A stretch of DNA of 64,000 nucleotides from Gaiellasilicea sp037720595 (GTDB taxonomy: Bacteria > Actinomycetota > Thermoleophilia > Gaiellales > Gaiellaceae): NCBI GenBank assembly GCA_037720595.1, contig JBBJLW010000016.1:9471-73470 (forward strand). Direction: 5' to 3'. Under the pieces are notes generated by a model that did no database searches, was not told the origin of the DNA, and saw nothing but the letters and a program-made list of their open reading frames with translations. Below are positions 34,569 to 42,493 of this stretch, one piece after another. Positions within the stretch are counted from its first letter, which is position 1. The number at the start of each line of letters is the position of its first letter. The translations under genes were made by a program, and so were the position numbers.

Positions 34569-35854
34569 AGAGCGAGCGCCGGCTCCTCGAGCAGCTCCTT
34601 GACGGTGCGCAGGAACTCCGCCCCGTCGGCGCCGTCGATCGCCCGGTGGTCGCAGGTGAGCGTCAGAGACATCAGCGGTCGCACGACGACCTCGCCGCCG
34701 CGCGCCACGGGCGTCTCGACCGTCGCCCCGACCGCGAGGATCGCGGCCTGCGGCGGGTTGAGCACGGCCACGAACTGCTCGATCCCGTACATGCCGAGGT
34801 TGGAGATCGTGAAGGTGCCGTCCTCGAGGTCGCCCCGCTGGAGCTTGCCGTCGCGGGCGCGGGCGACAACGTCTGAACGGGCGGCGGCAATCTCCTGGAT
34901 CGTGCGGCGGTCGGCATCGCGAATCACCGGCACGACGAGGCCGTTCGGTGCGGCGACGGCGATCCCGACGTGTGCAACCGGGAACCGGCGGATCGACTCG
35001 CCGGTGAAATGCGCGTTCACCGCCGGATGGCGGACGAGGGCGGCGGCTGAGACCTTCGTCAGCAGATCGCTGACGGTCGGCTTCGTCTCGCCCTCTGCGA
35101 GCCGCGCGACGAGGCGCTCGCGCAGCTCGAGCGCGCGAGTCATGTCCGCCGAGATGGTGAGCTGGAAGACGGGCGCCTGCCAGGCCTCGGTCAGCCTGCG
35201 GGCGATCGTCTTGCGGGTCGAGGTGAGCGCAATCTCCTCCACGTCGCCGGCCACGGCGGGGACCGCGGCGGCTGCCGGTTCGGCAACCTGGAAGCGCTCG
35301 ACGTCGTCGGCGACGATGCGTCCCTCGGGGCCGCTGCCAATTACATGCGAGAGCTCGAGGCCCTTCTCGCGCGCGAGCCTGCGTGCGAGCGGCGAGGCCT
35401 TGACCCGGCCGCCGTCCGCGGCGGCGACAACCGGCTCCGCAGCCGCCGCTGCCGCGGCGGCTTCCTGCCCTCGGCGGCGCTGCTCGTCCATCTGTGGCGC
35501 GGACGAGCCTTCCGTCTCGGCCTCGTCCTTCTCCTCCACCGCGGCATCGGCTTCGCCGTCGCCCTCGGCGGCCGGCGCCTCGGCCGGAGCGGAGCCGTTG
35601 CCGGATGCGACTTCCTCACCCTCCTTGCCGATGACGCCGATCGTCGTGCCGACGTCGACCTCGCCCGAGTCGACGAGGATCTTCAGGAGCACGCCGTCGG
35701 CCTCGGCCTCGACCTCCTGCGTGACCTTGTCGGTGTCGAGCTCGTAGAGCGGCTCGCGTTTCTTGACGGCCTGTCCCTCGCTCTTCAACCACTTGACGAT
35801 CGTGCCGGACTCCATGCCCTGGCCGAGCCGCGGGAGCTTGACGTCCGTCGCCAT
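34565..35854 (-). CDS. 2-oxoacid dehydrogenase acyltransferase (E2)
   Basis: E2 moves the acyl group from the lipoyl arm to CoA. The 429-residue protein has one lipoyl domain with Lys43 in ELDTDKVTQEVEAE, an Ala/Glu-rich linker, an E1/E3-binding domain (KASPLARRLAREKGLELSHV, about 150-187), and a catalytic domain ending in CDHRAIDGADGAEF with active His and Asp. I start at ATG 35854, which overlaps the E1beta stop (TGATG). Whether pyruvate, branched-chain oxoacids or acetoin is used cannot be told from E2 alone. Confidence 0.94.
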   Translation of the reverse strand: MATDVKLPRLGQGMESGTIVKWLKSEGQAVKKREPLYELDTDKVTQEVEAEADGVLLKILVDSGEVDVGTTIGVIGKEGEEVASGNGSAPAEAPAAEGDGEADAAVEEKDEAETEGSSAPQMDEQRRRGQEAAAAAAAAEPVVAAADGGRVKASPLARRLAREKGLELSHVIGSGPEGRIVADDVERFQVAEPAAAAVPAVAGDVEEIALTSTRKTIARRLTEAWQAPVFQLTISADMTRALELRERLVARLAEGETKPTVSDLLTKVSAAALVRHPAVNAHFTGESIRRFPVAHVGIAVAAPNGLVVPVIRDADRRTIQEIAAARSDVVARARDGKLQRGDLEDGTFTISNLGMYGIEQFVAVLNPPQAAILAVGATVETPVARGGEVVVRPLMSLTLTCDHRAIDGADGAEFLRTVKELLEEPALAL

Positions 35855-36834
35855 CAGCTTCGAGCCACGGTGCGCTTGACGGCCTCGAGCACATCCGCGG
35901 CATGCGGCACCGCCCACTGCTCCATCGCCGGGGCGAACGCGAGCGGGGCGAACTTGGCGCCGACCCGCTCGATCGGTGCGTCGAGATAGTCGAAGGCCCC
36001 GTGCTGGACGACGGCCGTCAGCTCTGCGCCGAATCCACCGCGCGTGACCGCCTCGTGCGCGGTGACGCAGCGGTTCGTCTTCTGCACGGAGGCGATGATC
36101 GCCTCTTCGTCGAGGGGCAAGAGCGTCCGAGGGTCGAGCACCTCGACGGAGATTCCGAGCGTCTCGGCCTCCTCCGCCGCCTTCAGCGCCTCCGGCACCA
36201 TCCGACCGATCGCGATCACGGTCACATCGGTGCCCTCGCGCATGATCCGCGCCTTCCCGAACGGAATCGGCTCGAGCTCCTCCGGAACCTCGCTCTTGAG
36301 CGGATAGAGCAGCCGGTGCTCGAAGAAGACAACCGGGTTGTCGTCGTAGATCGCGCTCCAGAGCAGGCCGCGGACGTCTTCGGCCGTCGACGGATAGACG
36401 ACCTTGAGCCCGGGCACGTGGACGAACCACGACTCGAGCTGCTGCGCGTGCTGCGCACCCGGGCTCCAGCCGGCGCCGCCCTGAGTCCGGATCGTGAGCG
36501 GCACCTTCAACTGGCCCCCGCTCATCGTCCGGTGCTTCGCGGCCTGGTTGACGAGCTGCTCCATCGAGAGCGTCAGGAAATCCTGGTACATGATCTCGAC
36601 CACCGGGCGCATTCCTTGCATCGCGGCCCCGATCCCGGTGCCGACGATGGCCATCTCGGAGATCGGCGTGTTGCGGACTCGCTCGGGCCCGAACTCGGCG
36701 AGCATCCCCTGGGTCACGCCCATCGAGCCGCCCATCTCGGCGATGTCCTCGCCCATGATGAAGACGTCGTCGTCTTCGCGCATCGCGCGCGAGAGCGCGT
36801 CGCGGACTGCCTCGCGGTAGGTCAGCTCAGGCAT
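35854..36834 (-). CDS. 2-oxoacid dehydrogenase E1 beta subunit
   Basis: This 326-residue thiamin-diphosphate enzyme subunit starts MPELTYREAVRDALSRAMRE. Family features include VFIMGEDIAEMGGSMGVT, NTPISEMAIVGTGIGAAMQG and RTQGGAGWSPGAQHAQQLE (divided here), and VTAHEAVTRGGFGAEL. It pairs with the alpha subunit, whose stop it overlaps by 8 nt. An ATG 19 codons upstream is open but lies inside the alpha gene and adds a non-conserved Arg-rich tail. Confidence 0.94.
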   Translation of the reverse strand: MPELTYREAVRDALSRAMREDDDVFIMGEDIAEMGGSMGVTQGMLAEFGPERVRNTPISEMAIVGTGIGAAMQGMRPVVEIMYQDFLTLSMEQLVNQAAKHRTMSGGQLKVPLTIRTQGGAGWSPGAQHAQQLESWFVHVPGLKVVYPSTAEDVRGLLWSAIYDDNPVVFFEHRLLYPLKSEVPEELEPIPFGKARIMREGTDVTVIAIGRMVPEALKAAEEAETLGISVEVLDPRTLLPLDEEAIIASVQKTNRCVTAHEAVTRGGFGAELTAVVQHGAFDYLDAPIERVGAKFAPLAFAPAMEQWAVPHAADVLEAVKRTVARS

Positions 36835-37822
36835 AGACCCACTTGAGCGCGTCCTCGGGTTTGGGATCCGTACCCGCTTTCGCGAACGCAACCGACTCCT
36901 CGACGATCGCCGTCACCTCCGTGTCGAGCTGCTCGAGCTCGTCGTCGGAGAGCTCGAGGCGGGTGCGGAGGAGCTCGATCGGATCCTTCGTCTCGCGCAG
37001 CTCGTTGAGCTCGTCCTTCTCGCGATAGACCTGCGGGTCGCCGATGTAGTGCCCGACGAGCCGATACGTGCGGACGTTCAGGAAGACCGGGCCCTTGCCC
37101 GAGGCGGCGTGCGCGCGCGCTTTCTTCGTGGCCGCGAACACGGCCTCGACGTCCTGGCCATCGACGTCGACCGAGTGCATGCCGAAGGCGACCGCGCGTT
37201 GCGAGAGGTCTGTGATCGGTAGGTGCTGGCTCATCGGGGTGGATTCCGCCCAGCCGTTCATCTCGAGGACGAAGAGCGCCGGCACCTTCCAGAGCTGGGC
37301 GAGATTGAGCGACTCGTGGAACGTGCCCGTGTTCGTCGCGCCGTCACCGAAGAAGGCGACCGCGACCTTGCTCTCCTTGCGGAACTGATAGGCGAGCGCC
37401 GTTCCGGTCACCTGCGGGAGGCCGCCGCCCACGACGGCGTTCGCGCCGAGCATCCCGTTGGCGATGTCGTAGAGGTGCATCGAGCCGCCGTAGCCGCCCG
37501 AGCAGCCCTCGGTTTTCCCGTAGAGCTCTGCCATCACGGCGTTCGGGTGCGTCCCCTTCGCGAGGGTGTGCCCGTGCGCGCGATGCGTCGACATGATCGT
37601 GTCCTCGGGCTCGAGCCCCGCCATCACGCCGGACGCGACGGCCTCCTGGCCGATCGCGACGTGGAGGAAGCCTGGGAGCTCGCCAGCCCGGAAACGCTCC
37701 TCGACCTTCTCTTCGAAGCGCCTGATCAGGAGCATCTCGCGAAAGAGCTCGCGGAGCCGTTTGTCGGAGAGCGCGCCTTCGGAACGAGCTTTCTTCTCGA
37801 CCTTCGCCATCTGGGGCTCCAT
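36827..37822 (-). CDS. 2-oxoacid dehydrogenase E1 alpha subunit
   Basis: The alpha subunit binds thiamin diphosphate through GDGATNTGTFHESLNLAQLW (about residues 159-178) and has STHRAHGHTLAKG and GGYGGSMHLYD loops, typical of pyruvate or acetoin dehydrogenases more than of branched-chain enzymes. VPALFVLEMNGWAESTP completes the cofactor site. The start is ATG 37822, or ATG 37810 (MAKVEKKARSEG). It opens the E1alpha-E1beta-E2 operon, divergent from the next plus-strand gene. Confidence 0.94.
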   Translation of the reverse strand: MEPQMAKVEKKARSEGALSDKRLRELFREMLLIRRFEEKVEERFRAGELPGFLHVAIGQEAVASGVMAGLEPEDTIMSTHRAHGHTLAKGTHPNAVMAELYGKTEGCSGGYGGSMHLYDIANGMLGANAVVGGGLPQVTGTALAYQFRKESKVAVAFFGDGATNTGTFHESLNLAQLWKVPALFVLEMNGWAESTPMSQHLPITDLSQRAVAFGMHSVDVDGQDVEAVFAATKKARAHAASGKGPVFLNVRTYRLVGHYIGDPQVYREKDELNELRETKDPIELLRTRLELSDDELEQLDTEVTAIVEESVAFAKAGTDPKPEDALKWVYA

Positions 37823-37837
37823 TATGCTGACCCTCGC

Positions 37838-38482
37838 ATGGGACTCGTCGAGGACTGGCGCCGGATCGAGCGTGACCTACCGGATGGCTGGGCGGACGCC
37901 CGGCTCGCCCTGAAGATCGCCGATCGAAACCGGCTCGACCGCGCGGCGGCGCTGCTCGGGCCTGCCAATCCCGGGCGCGGCGCCGGCGAGCTTCGCTTCT
38001 CCGCGATGCGATCTCCTGGAACCGGCGTCGGACCGGACGCCGTCAAGCGGCTGCTCGGCCGGCTCGAGGAGGAAGGCATCGCCGGACAGCTCCGGCTCCG
38101 GGAGGCGGTCGCGGGCCTGGTTGCCGATGACGAGCCGACGACGAGGCTTGTCGCGGGCTGGGACGCTGCGGTCGCGACGCTGCCGCCCGACTGGAGCGAC
38201 CTCTACTGCGAGCTGGAGCTCAACTCGAGCGACTACCTCCAGCGAGGCGCGCTCCTCCTGGCGCCGATCAATCCTGCCCGGATCCCCGGCAAGTCGATGT
38301 TCCGCTTTCGGGTCGCCCACCGCTTCGGCTACGGGGCGTCGGAGCCGATGACCCGTCGCTGCCTCGCACGCGTGGACGACGAGGGCCTCACGGGACGCGT
38401 CTCGATCCTTCGAACCCTCTCGGACACCCACAACGTCGACACGCAGGGTCCCGTCTGGTACGTGGAAGGGAAGGCGGTATGA
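37838..38482 (+). CDS. Conserved hypothetical protein
   Basis: The 214-residue soluble protein starts at ATG 37838. Two similar halves seem present: DLPDGWADARLALKIADRNRL with AALLGPANPGRGAGELRF, and TLPPDWSDLYCELELNSSDYL with ALLLAPINPARIPGKSMFRF (given in parts), which suggests an internal duplication. Function unknown. It overlaps the next gene by 4 nt (ATGA), so both are co-translated. Confidence 0.75.
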   Translation: MGLVEDWRRIERDLPDGWADARLALKIADRNRLDRAAALLGPANPGRGAGELRFSAMRSPGTGVGPDAVKRLLGRLEEEGIAGQLRLREAVAGLVADDEPTTRLVAGWDAAVATLPPDWSDLYCELELNSSDYLQRGALLLAPINPARIPGKSMFRFRVAHRFGYGASEPMTRRCLARVDDEGLTGRVSILRTLSDTHNVDTQGPVWYVEGKAV

Positions 38483-38784
38483 CCGACACCGATCCTGTCT
38501 CATGGCTGCTGATCGAGCACGGCTGGACCGTGGTCGGTAGCGACGGCGCCGATCTCGGCAAGGTCGCCGAGGTCGTGGGCGACTCGGACAAGGACATCTT
38601 CAACGGGCTTTCCGTCTCGCACGGTTTCCTGCGCTCCAAGCGCTACGTGCCGGCGGAGAGCGTTGGGACGATCACGGAGGGGCGCGTCGAGCTCGACCTG
38701 GACGCGGACTCCTTCGCCGGGCTCGACGACCACGACGAGCCGCCACCATCCGAGACGATCCGCTCGGATACGACAGACCTCTAG
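38479..38784 (+). CDS. PRC-barrel / DUF2171-like protein
   Basis: The 101-residue protein resembles PRC-barrel proteins: GWTVVGSDGADLGKVAEVVG, DIFNGLSVSHGFLRSKRYV and ESVGTITEGRVELDL. Such domains mediate protein contacts in many contexts. It has an acidic tail. It is translationally coupled to the duplicated unknown protein upstream and overlaps argR tail to tail by 4 nt. Confidence 0.75.
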   Translation: MTDTDPVSWLLIEHGWTVVGSDGADLGKVAEVVGDSDKDIFNGLSVSHGFLRSKRYVPAESVGTITEGRVELDLDADSFAGLDDHDEPPPSETIRSDTTDL

Positions 38785-39242
38785 GAAAGCTCTCGGACAA
38801 GCGCCTTCGCATCGGCGGCGCTGCCGGCGATCACGAGACACGTGTCGTCGCCCGCAAGCGTGCCGACGACCCGTGGATGGCGGATTCGGTCGAGCGCACG
38901 GGCGATTGCCGGGGCAGAGCCAAGCTCCGAGCGAATCACGACGATGTTCTGTGCGGCAGTGAGCCCGCGACCGTACTGGCTGAGGATCTCGGCGAGCGCG
39001 GCCCGCGGATCGCGGCCGCGTGGGCGGCCGGAGAGGACGTAGCGCGGCCGCCCCAGCTCGTCATCCACCTTCTCCACCGGGAGCTCGCGGAGGTCGCGCG
39101 ACAGCGTCGCCTGAGTCACCGTGCAGCCGGCCGCGGCGAGGGCCTCCCGGAGCTCGAGCTGCGTGCCGATCCGTCGCCGCGTGATCACGCTCTCGATCAG
39201 TCGCTGGCGCTCGAGCTTCGTCAGCCGCGTGTGCCCGTGCAT
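38781..39242 (-). CDS. argR: Arginine repressor
   Basis: The 153-residue protein has the ArgR winged HTH (IGTQLELREALAAAGC, VTQATLSRDLRELPVEKV) and the hexamerisation/arginine-binding domain with GTLAGDDTCLVIAGSAADA, whose Asp pair binds arginine. No arginine biosynthesis genes are nearby; the regulator stands alone, as an expected trans-acting factor. ATG 39242 is the only good start. Confidence 0.94.
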   Translation of the reverse strand: MHGHTRLTKLERQRLIESVITRRRIGTQLELREALAAAGCTVTQATLSRDLRELPVEKVDDELGRPRYVLSGRPRGRDPRAALAEILSQYGRGLTAAQNIVVIRSELGSAPAIARALDRIRHPRVVGTLAGDDTCLVIAGSAADAKALVRELS

Positions 39243-39296
39243 GGCCTCACCGTAGCCAGACGTTTGCCGAATTCCGGCCGTGGCAACGACGAGACC

Positions 39297-39425
39297 ATGC
39301 TGCGCAAAGTTCTCTGGCTCGGTCTGTACGGTGTTCTCGGTGCCGCTTCGACGATGGCTGCGCGCCGCGCGGCGTCGGGGATTTGGCGCGTCGCAACGGG
39401 CGAGAAGCCACCGGCCAAGCGATGA
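39297..39425 (+). CDS. Tiny membrane-associated protein (42 aa)
   Basis: MLRKVLWLGLYGVLGAASTM forms a hydrophobic helix, followed by a basic, Ala-rich half ending KPPAKR. The start has a modest purine stretch upstream, and the stop overlaps the next ATG (ATGA), indicating translational coupling. It begins a run of five envelope genes. It looks like the short YtxH-like proteins that accompany holin-like and DUF3618 genes. Confidence 0.6.
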   Translation: MLRKVLWLGLYGVLGAASTMAARRAASGIWRVATGEKPPAKR

Positions 39426-39778
39426 CGAAGGGCGACGAGGCGGTCGAGAAGGGCGCGGACAAGCTGGACGCGCTCGCCGACAAGGCGGCTGCGCGAGGCG
39501 GGCTCACCTCGAAGCTCGCCGACGAGTTGGCCGACGACGCGAGCTTCCTGCGCAAGCTGAAGCCCTCGCTGATCGCGGCACGCGCAAAAGGGGAGGCTCC
39601 GAAGGATCGAGAGCCCGGCTCGACGGAGGTCCGCGCTCCCTCCGGGCCTCAGCACAGGCCGCGAACGTCGGGCACCGACGGACCTAATCCGTTCGTCGTC
39701 GCCGGCGCTGCGTTCGGTCTGGGCTCGCTGCTCGCCAAGGCGATCGACTGGAGAGGCCATGCCCACCCGCGTCGATAA
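39422..39778 (+). CDS. Hypothetical envelope-cluster protein
   Basis: The 118-residue protein has an Ala/Lys/Asp-rich helical N-terminus (KLDALADKAAARGG, KLADELADDASFLRKLKP), a low-complexity middle and one short hydrophobic segment (PFVVAGAAFGLGSLLAKAI). It overlaps both neighbours (4 nt with the 42-aa gene, 20 nt with the next). I do not recognise the family; helical stress-type proteins of this kind are common beside phage-holin-like genes. Confidence 0.65.
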   Translation: MTKGDEAVEKGADKLDALADKAAARGGLTSKLADELADDASFLRKLKPSLIAARAKGEAPKDREPGSTEVRAPSGPQHRPRTSGTDGPNPFVVAGAAFGLGSLLAKAIDWRGHAHPRR

Positions 39779-40160
39779 CTCGTCCGGAGTCGGAGGCGCC
39801 GCGAAGCAGGTGGCGGAGCACGCCAGCTCCCTCGCGAAGCTCGAGCTCGAGCTGGCAGGTCTGGAGCTGAAGCGGAAGGTCGGCGCGCTCGGAGCCGGTC
39901 TCGGACTAGGTCTTGGGGCCGCGCTGTTCGCTCTCTTCGCATTTGGGTTCCTCCTCGCGACGGCCGCAGCCGCGCTCGCGCTCGTGCTCGACACCTGGCT
40001 TGCACTCCTGATCGTGACCCTCGGGCTGGTCGCCGTCGCAGCCGTTCTCGGCTTCCTGGCGCTCGGTCGAATCAAGAAGGGCACGCCGCCCGTTCCCGAG
40101 CAGGCGATCCGCGAGGCGAAGCTGACCACGGAGGCGCTGAGGGCCAATGGCAACCACTAG
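39759..40160 (+). CDS. Actinobacterial holin-superfamily membrane protein
   Basis: This 133-residue protein matches the Phage_holin_3_6 / DUF1469 pattern: an amphipathic helix (KQVAEHASSLAKLELELAGL) and two long transmembrane helices (GLGLGLGAALFALFAFGFLL and the stretch after LALVLDTW). These chromosomal relatives of phage holins probably shape the membrane and do not lyse the cell. It overlaps its neighbours on both sides. Confidence 0.85.
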   Translation: MPTRVDNSSGVGGAAKQVAEHASSLAKLELELAGLELKRKVGALGAGLGLGLGAALFALFAFGFLLATAAAALALVLDTWLALLIVTLGLVAVAAVLGFLALGRIKKGTPPVPEQAIREAKLTTEALRANGNH

Positions 40161-40395
40161 CCTGAACGGGCGTACGCCCGAGACGATCCGTCGCGAGATC
40201 GAGACCGAGCGCGAGCATCTGGCCCACGCCGTCGAAGACCTGCGCGAAGGGCTCGGCGCGGCGACGGACGTCGCCGGCAAGCTCCGCGCGAATCTTCCCG
40301 TGGTCGCCGCCGGCGCGCTCGGCGCGGGTTTCTTCCTCGCTGGTGGAATCGGCGCGACCATGCGCTTCCTCGCCCGCAAGGGCCGCGAGCGCTGA
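40147..40395 (+). CDS. DUF3618 membrane protein
   Basis: The 82-residue protein has the DUF3618 start RTPETIRREIETEREHLAHA followed by DLREGLGAATDVAGKLR and one transmembrane helix (VVAAGALGAGFFLAGGIGAT). The family always accompanies holin-like proteins in actinobacteria; the role is unknown. It overlaps the upstream gene by 14 nt. Confidence 0.85.
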   Translation: MATTSLNGRTPETIRREIETEREHLAHAVEDLREGLGAATDVAGKLRANLPVVAAGALGAGFFLAGGIGATMRFLARKGRER

Positions 40396-40396
40396 G

Positions 40397-41329
40397 ATGT
40401 CGTCCCGCGCCGAGCGGGCCCGCGTCGGATCTCCCCCCGCCAGTCCTTACCGGCTCTCTCCGAGCCGCTGGATCGCGGTTTTCAAGCGCGCGTTCCGCGA
40501 GTTCCTCGCCGACGACTGCATGGGTCTCGCCCAGCAGATTGCCTTCAGCTCCCTGCTCGCGTTCTTCCCGGCCGTCGTCTTCCTGGTGGGTCTGCTCGAC
40601 CTCGTCGATGCGTATCCGACGCTGAAGGATTTCCTCGCTCCGATCGCACCCGGCGATGTCCTGGAGACGATCGACACGCTTCAGCGGGAGACGTCCAAGA
40701 GCACCTCGGTGCTCGCGTTCTTCGTGGGCGCCGCCGGCGCCACCTGGGCCGCGAGCGGGGCGATGAACTCCGTGCTGAAGGCCGTCAACCGAGCCTACGA
40801 GCGCGTGGAGACCCGGCCGTTCTGGAAGACGAGGCTGATCGCGATAGTGCTCGTGATCCTGACCGGGATCACGACTGCCGGGCTCCTGCTGCTCATCGTC
40901 TTCGGCGAGCCGCTTGGCAACGCGATCGCCGAGCAGGCGAGGCTCGGCGGCGCCTTCGACCTCGTCTGGTCGATCGCCCGCTGGCCGATCGCGTTCGTCG
41001 CCGTTCTCTTCTTCTTCGCGATCGTCTACTACCTCGCGCCGAACGTCGACTCCCGCGACTGGCGCTGGCTGACCCCGGGCTCGCTCGTCGGCGGGATCCT
41101 GTGGCTCGCGCTTTCGGGGTTGTTCGCGCTCTACACGAGCTTCTCGGAGTCGTACTCGAAGACCTACGGCGCCCTCGCGAGCGGAATCGTGCTCCTCCTC
41201 TGGCTGAACTACTCGGCGTTCGCGCTTCTCTTCGGCGCGGAGCTGAACTCCGAGCTCGACCGCGAGGCCGAGATCCAGGCGGCCGGCGGCCCGGACGCGG
41301 GGCTCGTCAAGCCCAGCCGCCGCGGCTAG
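40397..41329 (+). CDS. YihY/BrkB-family membrane protein
   Basis: This 310-residue protein has six transmembrane helices and the family features ADDCMGLAQQIAFSSLLAFF at the start and SKTYGALASGIVLLLWLNY with LLFGAELNSEL near the end. The family was once mislabelled RNase BN; it is now regarded as a transporter-like protein of unknown substrate. The start at ATG 40397 follows the DUF3618 stop by 1 nt. It closes the envelope-gene run. Confidence 0.9.
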   Translation: MSSRAERARVGSPPASPYRLSPSRWIAVFKRAFREFLADDCMGLAQQIAFSSLLAFFPAVVFLVGLLDLVDAYPTLKDFLAPIAPGDVLETIDTLQRETSKSTSVLAFFVGAAGATWAASGAMNSVLKAVNRAYERVETRPFWKTRLIAIVLVILTGITTAGLLLLIVFGEPLGNAIAEQARLGGAFDLVWSIARWPIAFVAVLFFFAIVYYLAPNVDSRDWRWLTPGSLVGGILWLALSGLFALYTSFSESYSKTYGALASGIVLLLWLNYSAFALLFGAELNSELDREAEIQAAGGPDAGLVKPSRRG

Positions 41330-42006
41330 GTAACCGCGACCGTGCCGCGGAGCGTCACCGGGCTCTTGTCCGAGCGGAAGACGAGCGTGCCCCGCTTCAG
41401 CATCAGCTTCCAGGTGACCGTCGCGACCTGCGCGATCCCCGTCTTGCGGTCGACGCCGGCACCGGTGACGTGGAAGTTGTGCAGCTTCGTGCGATCGCGG
41501 ACGGTGGCGACGTAGGCGCCTGCCTTCAGCGCGCGCACGCGGACCCCAGCCTGAGTGCGAAGCGAGATCGTGGCGCCCGGGCCGACGGTCGCGGTCAGCT
41601 TGGTCGCCGCCACGGGAGGTGGTGGAGGCGGCGGCGGGGGCGGACCCGTGCCGACATCGAACGCGCCTCGCATCGTGTTCGAATGCGGATCGCAGAGAAA
41701 TGTGTAGCGCCCATCTCTGAGCGTGATCGTGAACGTTTGTGCGCCGACGTCTTCGACGGGCGTCACGACGTCCACACCCGGGCCGGAGAGGTGGAAGTTG
41801 TGCTCGGGCGAGCGATCGTCGACCGCCAGCTCATAGGTGCCTGGATCGAGCCTCTGGACGGGAAGGCCGTCCGCTCCGAGGAGTCCGATCGTGAAGCCAG
41901 GGCCGACGGTGCCGGTCAGCTTCCCGTCCGCGGCCAGCGCGACGGCAACCGATGCGGCACCGGCGACGGCGAGGAAGGCGGCGACGATGGAACCGCGGAA
42001 GCGCAT
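41326..42006 (-). CDS. Secreted protein with two cupredoxin domains, the second degenerate
   Basis: The 226-residue protein has a signal peptide (MRFRGSIVAAFLAVAGAASV). Domain 1 (about 28-118) holds a type 1 copper site pattern: His in EHNFHLSG, then Cys, His and Met in FLCDPHSNTMRG. A run of ten prolines links domain 2 (about 133-226), which repeats the fold (LHNFHVTGAG) but ends LVFRSDKSPVTLRG, lacking Cys, His and Met. So one copper domain and one likely metal-free copy are fused. An electron-transfer or copper-binding role in the envelope is inferred. Confidence 0.8.
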   Translation of the reverse strand: MRFRGSIVAAFLAVAGAASVAVALAADGKLTGTVGPGFTIGLLGADGLPVQRLDPGTYELAVDDRSPEHNFHLSGPGVDVVTPVEDVGAQTFTITLRDGRYTFLCDPHSNTMRGAFDVGTGPPPPPPPPPPVAATKLTATVGPGATISLRTQAGVRVRALKAGAYVATVRDRTKLHNFHVTGAGVDRKTGIAQVATVTWKLMLKRGTLVFRSDKSPVTLRGTVAVT

Positions 42007-42076
42007 CAGCCGACACTACGCGCTCGTGCGAAGATCGGATTGCGTCCCCACCGATGGATCGCGTACAGTCGCCTCC

Positions 42077-42493
42077 GTGAGGCTCGGGAAGAACGCGAAG
42101 GCGGATCTGATCCGTAATGTGCCGCTCTTCGCGCACTGCTCGAAGGGCGAGATCGCCGAGGTCGCGTCGATCGCGGACGAGGTCGATGTGCCCGCCGGCA
42201 AGGATCTTCTGCAGGAAGACGACCGCGGCCGCGAGTTCTTCGTCCTGTTGAACGGCGCGGCGGACGTCCGCAGCAAGGGGCGCAAGCTGAACACGCTCGG
42301 CCCCGGGGATTTCTTCGGCGAGATCGCGCTCGTCTCCCGCTCGCCACGGACGGCGACGGTGACCACGACCGAGGACTCGAGACTGCTCGTGATCACCGCC
42401 AGCGCGTTTCGCGGCTTACTCGATCATTCGCCGCGAATCCAGATTCGCGTGCTCGAGGCGCTCGCGGATCGCCTTGCACCAATTTCCTTCTAG
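42077..42493 (+). CDS. Cyclic-nucleotide-binding domain protein
   Basis: The 138-residue protein is a single cNMP-binding barrel: LIRNVPLFAHCSKGEIAEV, GKDLLQEDDRGREFFVLLNG and the phosphate cassette PGDFFGEIALVSRSPRTATV. No HTH follows, so it does not bind DNA by itself in the CRP way. GTG 42077 is chosen as the start. It overlaps pheT tail to tail by 4 nt. Nucleotide (cAMP or another) unknown. Confidence 0.85.
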   Translation: MRLGKNAKADLIRNVPLFAHCSKGEIAEVASIADEVDVPAGKDLLQEDDRGREFFVLLNGAADVRSKGRKLNTLGPGDFFGEIALVSRSPRTATVTTTEDSRLLVITASAFRGLLDHSPRIQIRVLEALADRLAPISF

